From Burkholderiales bacterium (GTDB lineage Bacteria > Pseudomonadota > Gammaproteobacteria > Burkholderiales > Burkholderiaceae_C), in the NCBI GenBank assembly GCA_016703325.1, contig JADJCH010000063.1:62001-126000 (forward strand): a stretch of DNA of 64,000 nucleotides, written 5' to 3'. Made by a program: the position numbers and the translations under genes. Shown here piece after piece: positions 27,238-34,942 of the stretch; within the stretch, counting starts at the first letter, position 1; every line of letters starts with the position of its first letter. A model generated the notes under the pieces. That model had not been told where the DNA came from. It ran no database searches and was given only the letters and a program-made list of their open reading frames with translations.

Positions 27238-27244
27238 TGCGGAT

Positions 27245-28324
27245 GAGGCGCCGGCAGCAGGATTGCGCCGGCGCGGGACGAGGCCCGCGCCTGGGTGGTC
27301 AACGCAGGTGGTGCACTTCCGCCTGCCCGTAGACCGGCGTGGGGATGCCCGCCAGCCGGGCCTTGAGCTGCAGCGACAGGAACTGCGAGTAGTGCCGGCT
27401 CTGGTGCAGGTTGCCGCCGTGGATCCACAGGTGCGGCACCTGGGTGGGCTTCCACATGTTGCGCAGCTCACCTTCCCAAGGCCCCGGGTCCTTGGGTGTG
27501 TCGCTGCCCAGGCCCCAGACCTTGCCGATGCGGTCGGCCACCTCGGGTGAGATCAGGTCCACCAGCCACTGGTTCATCGAGCCGAAGCCGGTGGCGTAGA
27601 CCAGCACGTCGCAGGGCAGCTCGCTGCCGTCGGTCAGCGTCACGCTTTTCGGGTTGATGCGCTCGATGTTGGCGCGGCTCTTCAGCTTGATGCTGCCGTT
27701 GGCCACCAGCTCGGAGGCGCCCACGTCGATGTAGTAGCCCGAGCCGCGGCGCAGGTACTTCATGAACAGGCCCGAACCGTCCACGCCGAAGTCCAGCATG
27801 AAGCCGGCCTGCTCCAGCCGGCCGTAGAGGTCGGCCTCGCGCCGCTTCATCTCCTCGTACACCGGGATGTGGAAGGTGTGCATGATCTTGTACGGCACGC
27901 TGGCGAAGATCAGGTCGGCCTTGTGGTGGTCGATGCCGTTCTTCACCGCCTGCTCGCTGTACAGCCCACCGAGTGCCAGCTCCATCAGCGCGGCGCTGGG
28001 CGCGATGTGGGTGGAGCTGCGCTGCACCATGGTCACATCGACATCGTTCTCCCACAGCGCGGCGCAGATGTCGTGCGCCGAGTTGTTGCTGCCCAGCACC
28101 ACCACCTTCTTGCCCTGGCAGGCCTCGGGGCCGGGGTGCCGGCTGCTGTGGTGCTGGTCGCCCTCGAAGGTCTCGGCGCCCGGGATCTTGGGCACGTTGG
28201 CGTAGCCCGACACGCCCAGCGCGATCACCAGTTCCTTCGGGTGCAGCAGCACCGTCTGGCCGCCGCGCTCCACGGCCACGTCCCAGCGCTGGGCGGCCTC
28301 ATCGAACCGGCAGCTCTTGGCCTG
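27245..28324. repeat. 1,080-bp direct repeat, copy 2 (within the intact monooxygenase gene)
   Basis: 98.7% identical to 21659-22738 by hand alignment (14 mismatches, no gaps). It covers the last 341 codons of the intact monooxygenase plus 54 bp downstream. Confidence 0.95.
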
Positions 28325-29140
28325 CGTCGAGCCCCAGTAGTTGACCTCCATGATCTTGACGTAGGCCTCCAGCCAGTCGCCGATCTTGTCCTTGGGCGCG
28401 AACACCGGCCAGTCGTTCGGGAAGGGCAGGTAGGGCAGGTGGTCGTACCAGACCGGGTCGTGCAGGCACAGGCTCTTGTAGCGGTTGCGCCAGCTGTCGC
28501 CCGGCCGGGCGTTCTTCTCGATCACCAGGTGCGACACGCCCAGGCGCCGCAGCCGCGCCGCCAGCGCGATGCCGCCCTGCCCGCCGCCGATGATCACCAC
28601 CTCGGGCTGCACGCTGTGGCCCAGCTGGGCGGCCTCCTCGGCCTTCAACTCCGACCAGCTCTTGCGGTGTTTGTGCACGCCGTGTTCGGCACCCGCGGCA
28701 CGGTGTTCGCCGGTCTTCTCCTCGTGGCCCTTGAGTTCGACCATCGAGGTCAGCAGCGTCCAGGCCTTGGACTGTCCGTCCTCTTCCTTCAGCCGCAGCA
28801 GGCCCCGGCCACGGGACAGCCGGGTCTCGAAGGTGAACCAGGCCTCGGTGATGCCGCCGGCCTCGCTGGCGTCGCCTTCGAGCTGCCAGTTCGACGGTGC
28901 CACATCGTCCAGCCGAGCCGCCAGCATGGCGCGCACCTGGTCCGGGCTCTCCTGCGTGCAGATGTTCCAGGTGAAGCTGATCAGGTCGCGCCAGTAGCAC
29001 TCGGCGCCGAACAGGGCGACGGCAGCATCGAGGTTGCGCGACGTGAGGGCGGCGTCGAAGGCGGCGAGCCATTCGCGCGCGGCGGTGTTGGCCGGCTTCT
29101 CCGGGATTGGGGCCGGGGTGTTCGCCAGGGAACTGCTCAT
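27299..29140 (-). CDS. flavin-containing monooxygenase with N-terminal NTF2-like domain
   Basis: A 613-residue FAD/NADPH enzyme. Residues about 20-150 form an NTF2/SnoaL-like domain. From about 175 comes the FAD Rossmann motif IIGGGQGGIALAARLRRLG, then RYKSLCLHDPVWYDHLPYLP, the NADPH motif VLGSNNSAHDICAALW (about 330) and VYATGF (about 520). The class oxygenates N, S or carbonyl carbons of small molecules; the substrate is unknown. ATG 29140 follows GGAGA with proper spacing. A -24/-12 promoter 68 bp upstream and a sigma-54 activator gene upstream on the same strand point to inducible control. Its 3' half is duplicated at 21713. Confidence 0.9.
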   Translation of the reverse strand: MSSSLANTPAPIPEKPANTAAREWLAAFDAALTSRNLDAAVALFGAECYWRDLISFTWNICTQESPDQVRAMLAARLDDVAPSNWQLEGDASEAGGITEAWFTFETRLSRGRGLLRLKEEDGQSKAWTLLTSMVELKGHEEKTGEHRAAGAEHGVHKHRKSWSELKAEEAAQLGHSVQPEVVIIGGGQGGIALAARLRRLGVSHLVIEKNARPGDSWRNRYKSLCLHDPVWYDHLPYLPFPNDWPVFAPKDKIGDWLEAYVKIMEVNYWGSTQAKSCRFDEAAQRWDVAVERGGQTVLLHPKELVIALGVSGYANVPKIPGAETFEGDQHHSSRHPGPEACQGKKVVVLGSNNSAHDICAALWENDVDVTMVQRSSTHIAPSAALMELALGGLYSEQAVKNGIDHHKADLIFASVPYKIMHTFHIPVYEEMKRREADLYGRLEQAGFMLDFGVDGSGLFMKYLRRGSGYYIDVGASELVANGSIKLKSRANIERINPKSVTLTDGSELPCDVLVYATGFGSMNQWLVDLISPEVADRIGKVWGLGSDTPKDPGPWEGELRNMWKPTQVPHLWIHGGNLHQSRHYSQFLSLQLKARLAGIPTPVYGQAEVHHLR

Positions 29141-29207
29141 CGGTCTGTCTCCATCAAGGGTTGCTGTGCCCTGGTGTGTCCAAGGGCACGCCAGGGCTTG
29201 ATGAATC

Positions 29208-29222
29208 GCAATCCGTGTGCCG
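29208..29222 (-). promoter_or_regulatory. sigma-54 (-24/-12) promoter of the monooxygenase gene
   Basis: On the minus strand the sequence is CGGCACACGGATTGC. It matches TGGCAC-N5-TTGC in all but the first base and keeps the invariant GG and GC dinucleotides 10 bp apart. It lies about 68 bp before the start codon. Confidence 0.75.
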
Positions 29223-29369
29223 CCGGCTCCGGCCGGCCTGCGGCTGCTGGCCCTGCTGCACTGCGACAAACGCGTTTTGCCTGCAGTGACAGGCGGTTGC
29301 GACCTGCGCACGGCAGCGGCTGTTGCGCAGCAGCATGGCCTGTTGGCAGGGTTCGCTGGCCTGGCAGCA

Positions 29370-29410
29370 CTGTCACAGCGAGACAGGTGTCACAGGGCGG
29401 GCTGTGACAG
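29370..29410. promoter_or_regulatory. palindromic upstream activator sites (TGTCACAG / CTGTGACA)
   Basis: CTGTCACAG at 29370-29378 and CTGTGACAG at 29402-29410 form a perfect 9-bp inverted repeat, with another TGTCACAG at 29388-29395 in between. They lie about 150-200 bp upstream of the -24/-12 promoter, where enhancer sites for sigma-54 activators are expected. The likely binder is the Fis-type domain of the neighbouring regulator. Confidence 0.65.
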
Positions 29411-29432
29411 GTGGCTCGCCGCCCGCGTCAGA

Positions 29433-31418
29433 TCATCCGTTGCCGTCGCGGGCATTCGGTGACTGCACGCCCAGCCGGGCCATGCGGCGGTAGAGCGTCA
29501 TGCGGGCGCAGCCCCATTGCCGGGCCAGGGCCGACACGTTCCAGTGCACCGAGCGCAGGGCCTGTCGGAGGGCTTCGGCTTCGTCGTCAACGGCCCCCTC
29601 AACAGGGGCGTGGCCGGGTGGCCTGCCCCTCCCGGAGGGGGGCATCGGAAGCGCCAACGTGGCGGCGCCGGCCAGCAGCGCATCGGGCAGGTCGGCGCAA
29701 TGGATCAGGCCACCGCTGCACACGCTGCGGGCATAGGCCAGCGCGTTGGCCAGCTCGCGCAGGTTGCCGGGCCAGCGGTGTGCGCGCAGCAGGGCACGGG
29801 CCTGGGCATGCAACGCCATCCCGTCCAGCAGGCGGTCGATCACCACGTCCAGGTCGCTGCGTTCGCGCAGCGGCGGCAGCTGGAAGTGGGCGCCGTTGAG
29901 CCGGTAGTAGAGGTCGTCGCGGAAGCGGCCCTCACGCACCAGGGTCTCCAGCGGGCAGTGGGTGGCCGCAATCACGCGGATGTCCACCGCCACCGGCTGG
30001 CTGGCGCCGATGGGCAGCACCTCGCGCTCGGCCAGCACACGCAGCAGGCGGGCCTGCAGGCTCCGGGGCATGTCGCCGATCTCGTCCAGGAACAGCGTGC
30101 CGCCGTGCGCCGCCTGGATCAGACCGCGCTTGGCCCGCGGCCCGGCGCCGGTGAAGGCACCCGGCAGGTGGCCGAACAACTCGCTTTCAATCAGGCCCTC
30201 GGGAATCGCCGCGCAGTTCACGGCGACGAAGGGGCGCGCGTGGCGCGCGCTGGCGGCGTGCAGGGCCTTGGCAAAGTACTCCTTGCCGCTGCCGGTTTCG
30301 CCGGTGACCAGCAGGCTCACGGGGCTGTTGACCAGGCGCGCGGCGCGCTCGATCTGGCGGTCCAGCCGCGCATCCCCGCCGGACAGGGCGGCCAGCGGGG
30401 CGGGCAGGCTGCGCCGCTCGGGTTCGCTGCCCGCAGCACGGGGTGCGGCCACCGGTGTCCGCGGCGCCACCGGTGGCGGCGTGGCCAGCATGAACAGCAG
30501 CCGCTCCCCGCCGACCAGCATCACCGCCCGCTGATCGGCGGGTCGCGCGGCCATGAAGCGGCCCAGCTCCTCGGGCCGCACCTCCAGCAGCGCCTGCAGC
30601 GGCTGGCCGATCAGTGGCCGACCCCGCAGTGCCGGCTGCTCCTGCAGCAGCAACTGGGCGCGGCGGTTGTGCCCGATCAGCCGCCCGCCGGCATCCACGG
30701 CCAGCAGGAAGTCGGGGTTCACCTCCAGGAACTGCGGCGCCACGCTCAACCGCAGCACCCAGTCCTGCCGGAAACGCTGCAGGAACTGGGCGTTCTCCAC
30801 ATGCTGGGCGTACACCTTGACCAGCTGCAGCGCCAGGTGCTGGCTGCTCTTGGGCTGGTCGGAACTCAGCATCGAGATGTCGAGCACGGCGCTCAGACGG
30901 CCCGTGGCGTCGAAGACGGGTGCGGCGGTGCAGGTCAGCGGGATGTGGGTGGCGTCGAAGTGGTCGTCCAGGTGCACGGTCAGCGCCTGCCCGGTGCGCA
31001 GGCAGGTGCCCACGCCGCAGGTGCCGGCGTGGTGCTCGCTCCAGTCGGCACCCAGGTACAGGCCGGCGCGACGCAGGCTGGGCTCCACCACCAGGTCGCC
31101 CAGGAAGTCCACCGTGACGCCGCGCGCATCGGTCAGCAGCACGACGTAGCCCATGCCGGCCACCTGCTGGTACAGCGACTCCAGGCCGTGTCGGGCGATC
31201 TGCAGGAAGGCCTCCATCTGGTCCTGGTGCTCGCGCAACCGGGCCTGCGGCAGGATCACTGCCTCCTGCATGCGGGTGGGGTCAAGCCGGTGCTCCTGCA
31301 CGCAGCGCAGCCAGGAGTCGCGGATCACCTGCTCATGCCGCACCGCAGCAGCAGCCCCTACGCCGTCGACCGCCACCCGCATCACGGTGGCGATGTGCTG
31401 ATGCTGGCTTGCGTGCAT
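29433..31418 (-). CDS. sigma-54-dependent transcriptional activator, AcoR type
   Basis: A 661-residue enhancer-binding protein. The N-terminal part includes a GAF-like sensor (about 60-200, with GADWSEHHAGTCGVGTCLRT) and a PAS-like part (about 240-310). The AAA+ domain has Walker A GETGSGKE, the sigma-54 contact loop GAFTGA, and Walker B GGTLFLDEIGD. A Fis-type helix-turn-helix ends the protein (NVSALARQWGCARMTLYRRM). It lies immediately upstream of, and co-oriented with, the monooxygenase, whose promoter is of the sigma-54 type. Start at 31418 with GAGG 9 bp upstream. AcoR relatives respond to small ketones, aldehydes or alcohols; here the inducer is unknown. Confidence 0.9.
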   Translation of the reverse strand: MHASQHQHIATVMRVAVDGVGAAAAVRHEQVIRDSWLRCVQEHRLDPTRMQEAVILPQARLREHQDQMEAFLQIARHGLESLYQQVAGMGYVVLLTDARGVTVDFLGDLVVEPSLRRAGLYLGADWSEHHAGTCGVGTCLRTGQALTVHLDDHFDATHIPLTCTAAPVFDATGRLSAVLDISMLSSDQPKSSQHLALQLVKVYAQHVENAQFLQRFRQDWVLRLSVAPQFLEVNPDFLLAVDAGGRLIGHNRRAQLLLQEQPALRGRPLIGQPLQALLEVRPEELGRFMAARPADQRAVMLVGGERLLFMLATPPPVAPRTPVAAPRAAGSEPERRSLPAPLAALSGGDARLDRQIERAARLVNSPVSLLVTGETGSGKEYFAKALHAASARHARPFVAVNCAAIPEGLIESELFGHLPGAFTGAGPRAKRGLIQAAHGGTLFLDEIGDMPRSLQARLLRVLAEREVLPIGASQPVAVDIRVIAATHCPLETLVREGRFRDDLYYRLNGAHFQLPPLRERSDLDVVIDRLLDGMALHAQARALLRAHRWPGNLRELANALAYARSVCSGGLIHCADLPDALLAGAATLALPMPPSGRGRPPGHAPVEGAVDDEAEALRQALRSVHWNVSALARQWGCARMTLYRRMARLGVQSPNARDGNG

Positions 31419-31532
31419 GGGGGGCCGCCTCGATGGCCAAACGGCCGGTCCCGCCACCTTCGCGGCAGCGCAGCGCACTGTCAATCAGGGGGAAGCCCCG
31501 GGCGGCTGGGGAGGCCGGTTCGGGCTGGCGTG

Positions 31533-31940
31533 TCAGCCCGCTTCGTCCAGCCAGTTCTCCACGCGCAGCCCAGGGTAGCGCGCGAAGTCTCGCGTGTTGT
31601 TGGTCACCAGGGTGACGTCAGCGGCCACGGCATGGGCGGCGATGAGCTTGTCGAGGTGGTCCTTTTTGCTTTCGCGGGTGGCAAGCCGGATGGGGCCATA
31701 GGCGTCGCCGGCAGCCGTATCGAAGGGCAACACGGGGATGTCTTCGATCAGGTCGGCCAGGGCCGCCTGCGATCGCTGAGGATCTGCTGCCGCCGCCACG
31801 CCATAGGCGAGTTCGGCGTACGTGATGGCCGACATCACCACATCGCCCAACCGGCACTGGGCGAAGCGTCGCGCCACGCTCTCGGGCTGCCGTTTGATCA
31901 GGTAGATGCAGATGTTGGTGTCGAGCATGTAGCGGGGCAT
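31533..31940 (-). CDS. vapC: VapC-type PIN-domain ribonuclease toxin
   Basis: A 135-residue PIN-fold RNase. The acidic metal ligands are seen in MLDTNICIYLI (about 4-14), the TYAELAYG helix (about 40) and TNNTRDFARY near the C-terminus. VapC toxins cleave tRNA or rRNA. Its ATG shares one base with the vapB stop (TGATG), giving tight coupling. The pair sits between the sigma-54 regulator and gyrB. Confidence 0.92.
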   Translation of the reverse strand: MPRYMLDTNICIYLIKRQPESVARRFAQCRLGDVVMSAITYAELAYGVAAAADPQRSQAALADLIEDIPVLPFDTAAGDAYGPIRLATRESKKDHLDKLIAAHAVAADVTLVTNNTRDFARYPGLRVENWLDEAG

Positions 31941-32176
31941 CACAAAGCCTCGCGCTCAGCCTGCTCCTGGTCGCCGCGCCCCTCGGCCATGAAGTCGGGC
32001 GCAAAACGAGCGAACTTGGCCAACACGCCAGCCAGGGTCCGGCGCGCCGGGCGGATGCGGATTTCGTCACCTTCCCGCTCGATCTCCAACTCGATGTCGT
32101 TGCGCTCAAAGGCCAGATTGGCCGGGATGCGCACGGCTTGGGAGTTACCGTTCTTGAAGAGGCGGGTGGTCTGCAT
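31940..32176 (-). CDS. vapB: VapB antitoxin, AbrB/SpoVT type
   Basis: A 78-residue swapped-hairpin DNA-binding protein: TTRLFKNGNSQAVRIPANLA is the AbrB-like domain, followed by IELEIEREGDEIRIRP and a C-terminal tail that would block VapC. It is encoded first in the operon, as is usual for antitoxins, and would repress from sites just upstream (see 32191-32245). Confidence 0.92.
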   Translation of the reverse strand: MQTTRLFKNGNSQAVRIPANLAFERNDIELEIEREGDEIRIRPARRTLAGVLAKFARFAPDFMAEGRGDQEQAEREAL

Positions 32177-32190
32177 GCGAGGACCCAGGG

Positions 32191-32245
32191 TGTACGTGGA
32201 TGTACTTTAGGGCCCGATCCATCCCTTGTAAATGCAGGGATGTAC
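32191..32245. promoter_or_regulatory. possible VapB operator: phased TGTAC sites
   Basis: TGTAC occurs at 32191, 32201 and 32241, at spacings of 10 and 40 bp, so all three fall on the same helical face. GTAC is its own reverse complement, giving both half-site orientations. They start 15 bp before the vapB start codon and span the space to the gyrB end. A second hairpin-forming pair CATCCC/GGGATG lies between. Confidence 0.4.
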
Positions 32246-32253
32246 AGAAGCCA

Positions 32254-34815
32254 TCACGCGTCGATGTTCGCCGCCCGCAGCGCGTTGGTCTCGATGAACT
32301 CGCGGCGCGGTTCGACCTCGTCGCCCATCAGCATGGTGAAGACGCGGTCGGCCTCGATGGCGTCCTCGATCTGCACGCGCAGCAGGCGGCGCACGGTCGG
32401 GTCCATCGTCGTTTCCCAGAGCTGCTCGGGGTTCATTTCGCCCAGACCCTTGTAGCGCTGGCGGCCGACGCTGCTCTCGGCCTGCTGCAGCAGCCAGGCC
32501 ATGGCGGCGCGGAAGTCGGCGGCCTTGACGGTCTTCTGCTTTTCGCCTTCGCCGCGGCTGACGGTGGCGTCCGCGCCGAGCAGGCCGTTGAAGGTCAGGC
32601 CGGCGCGGCTCAAGGCCTCGTAGTCGGCGCCGTGCACGAAGTCGGCAGTGATGAGGCTGCTCTTGATGTTGCCGTGGTGGCGGCGGCTGATGCGCAGGTG
32701 GTGCTTGTCGGTGCGGGCATCGAACTCGGCAGCCACTTCGGCATCGTGCAGCGCAGCCTTGAGGGCCACGGCGCTGGCTTCGGCGCTGGCGGCGTCGTCG
32801 AGGTTGAGCGTGAGGCCATTGGAGAGAGTGCGCAGGGCCTCCACATCCATCCAGTTGGCCAGGCGGTTGATGACGTTGCTGGCCTGCACGTACTGGCCCG
32901 CCAACTCGGAGAGCTCGGCCGCGGCGATCACCGGGCGGCCGTTGGCGGGGTCGACGCGGGCACCGTCCAGCGCGACGCGCAGCAGGTAGTCGTCCAGCGC
33001 GGAGGCGTCCTTGAGGTACTGCTCCTGTTTGCCATGCTTGACCTTGTACAGCGGCGGCTGGGCGATGTAGATGTGGCCGCGTTCGACCAGGTCGGGCATC
33101 TGGCGGTAGAAGAAGGTCAGCAGCAGGGTGCGGATGTGGGCGCCGTCCACGTCCGCGTCGGTCATGATGATGATGCGGTGGTAGCGCAGCTTGTCGGGGT
33201 TGAAGTCGTCCCCGCCCATGCCCTTGCCGATGCCGGTGCCCAAAGCGGTGATCAGCGTGAGGATCTCGTTGGAGGCGAGCAGCTTCTCGTAGCGGGCCTT
33301 CTCGACGTTGAGGATCTTGCCGCGCAGGGGCAGGATGGCCTGGAACTTCCGGTCGCGGCCCTGCTTGGCGGAACCGCCGGCGGAGTCACCCTCCACCAGG
33401 TAGATCTCGCACAGCGCCGGGTCCTTCTCCTGGCAGTCGGCGAGCTTGCCGGGCAGGCCCATGCCGTCGAGCACGCCCTTGCGGCGGGTCATCTCGCGCG
33501 CCTTGCGGGCGGCGTCGCGCGCACGGGCGGCGTCCACGATCTTGCCGCAGATGGTCTTGGCGTCGGTCGGGTTCTCCAGCAGCCAGTCGCTCAGCAGGCG
33601 GCTGACGATGTCCTCCACCGGCGCGCGCACTTCCGAGCTGACCAGCTTGTCCTTGGTCTGGCTGCTGAACTTGGGCTCGGGCACCTTGACGCTGACCACG
33701 CAGGCCAGGCCTTCGCGCATGTCGTCGCCGGTGATGTCGACCTTGGCCTTCTTGGCAATCTCGTTGTCTTCGATGTACTTGTTGATCACCCGCGTCATCG
33801 CGGCGCGCAGGCCGGTGAGGTGGGTGCCGCCGTCACGCTGGGGGATGTTGTTGGTGAAGCAGAGCACGTTCTCGTTGTAGCTCTCGTTCCACTGCATCGC
33901 AACTTCCACGCCGACGTTGGTGTGGTTGTCGCTCATCTTGTCGCCGCGGGCGTGGAAGATGTTCGGGTGCAGGACCTTCTTGCCCTTGTTGACGAACTCG
34001 ACAAAACCCTTGACGCCGCCGGCGTAGGCGAAGTTGTCTTCCTTGTTGTTGCGCTCATCGAACAGGCGGATCTTGACGCCGTTGTTCAGGAACGAGAGCT
34101 CGCGCAGGCGCTTGGCCAGGATGTCGTAGTGGAACTCGTTGTTCTGGGCAAAGATCTCGATGTCGGGCAGGAAGTGGACTTCGGTGCCACGCTTGTCGGT
34201 CTCGCCGATGATGCGCATCGGGCTGGTCTCGACGCCGTCCACCACCTCGATCAGGCGGTTCTGCGGCACGCCCTGCTTGAAGTCGACCTGATGCACCTTG
34301 CCGTCGCGGCGCACCGTCAGGCGCAGCCACTTGCTCAGGCCGTTGACGCAGCTCACGCCCACGCCGTGCAGGCCGCCGGAGACCTTGTAGCTGTTCTGGT
34401 TGAACTTGCCGCCGGCGTGCAGCTCGGTCAGGGCGATTTCGGCGGCGGAGCGTTTGGGCTCGTGTTTGTCGTCCATCTTCACGCCGGTGGGGATGCCGCG
34501 GCCGTTGTCGGTGACAGAGATGGAGTTGTCGGTATGGATGGTGACGACGATGTCGTCGCAGTGGCCGGCCAGCGCCTCGTCGATGGAGTTGTCCACCACC
34601 TCGAACACCAGGTGGTGCAGGCCGGTGCCGTCGCTGGTGTCACCGATGTACATGCCCGGGCGCTTGCGCACCGCTTCCAGCCCTTCCAGGATCTGAATGC
34701 TGTCCGAGCCATAACCGGCCGACGCAGCCGCAGAGGCCGCGGCGGATGCGGCCGCAGCGGCAGCCAGCTCCTCGGGCGTCGGTTCAGCGGGGGTCGGGGT
34801 GGTGGAATCGGTCAT
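32254..34815 (-). CDS. gyrB: DNA gyrase subunit B
   Basis: ATPase subunit of gyrase, which introduces negative supercoils. The protein has 853 residues. The GHKL ATPase domain shows EVVDNSIDEALAG, DNGRGIPTG and SGGLHGVGVSCVN. The TOPRIM domain shows EGDSAGGSAKQGRDR and the metal site DADVDGAHI. The C-terminus QRYKGLGEMNPEQLWETTMD is standard. The N-terminus has an unusual Ala-rich stretch of about 20 residues before the conserved GSDSIQILEGLEAVRKRPGMYIG. It is third in the dnaA-dnaN-gyrB order. Confidence 0.98.
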   Translation of the reverse strand: MTDSTTPTPAEPTPEELAAAAAASAAASAAASAGYGSDSIQILEGLEAVRKRPGMYIGDTSDGTGLHHLVFEVVDNSIDEALAGHCDDIVVTIHTDNSISVTDNGRGIPTGVKMDDKHEPKRSAAEIALTELHAGGKFNQNSYKVSGGLHGVGVSCVNGLSKWLRLTVRRDGKVHQVDFKQGVPQNRLIEVVDGVETSPMRIIGETDKRGTEVHFLPDIEIFAQNNEFHYDILAKRLRELSFLNNGVKIRLFDERNNKEDNFAYAGGVKGFVEFVNKGKKVLHPNIFHARGDKMSDNHTNVGVEVAMQWNESYNENVLCFTNNIPQRDGGTHLTGLRAAMTRVINKYIEDNEIAKKAKVDITGDDMREGLACVVSVKVPEPKFSSQTKDKLVSSEVRAPVEDIVSRLLSDWLLENPTDAKTICGKIVDAARARDAARKAREMTRRKGVLDGMGLPGKLADCQEKDPALCEIYLVEGDSAGGSAKQGRDRKFQAILPLRGKILNVEKARYEKLLASNEILTLITALGTGIGKGMGGDDFNPDKLRYHRIIIMTDADVDGAHIRTLLLTFFYRQMPDLVERGHIYIAQPPLYKVKHGKQEQYLKDASALDDYLLRVALDGARVDPANGRPVIAAAELSELAGQYVQASNVINRLANWMDVEALRTLSNGLTLNLDDAASAEASAVALKAALHDAEVAAEFDARTDKHHLRISRRHHGNIKSSLITADFVHGADYEALSRAGLTFNGLLGADATVSRGEGEKQKTVKAADFRAAMAWLLQQAESSVGRQRYKGLGEMNPEQLWETTMDPTVRRLLRVQIEDAIEADRVFTMLMGDEVEPRREFIETNALRAANIDA

Positions 34816-34942
34816 GGAGTTCTCAAACAATGAGGGCCGGCCGTCCGCAGGACAGGCGGCCCGGGCAACCACCTGACTGGCACCCCCGCGTGGCGGGGGG
34901 CAGGGGGTGCGCAATGGTCGGCAGCAATGCCGAGGCGAATCG

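Noticed and set aside
32220..32242. Terminator after gyrB (CATCCC/GGGATG hairpin)
   Set aside because: Stem of 6 with an 11-base loop and no T-tract on the minus strand.
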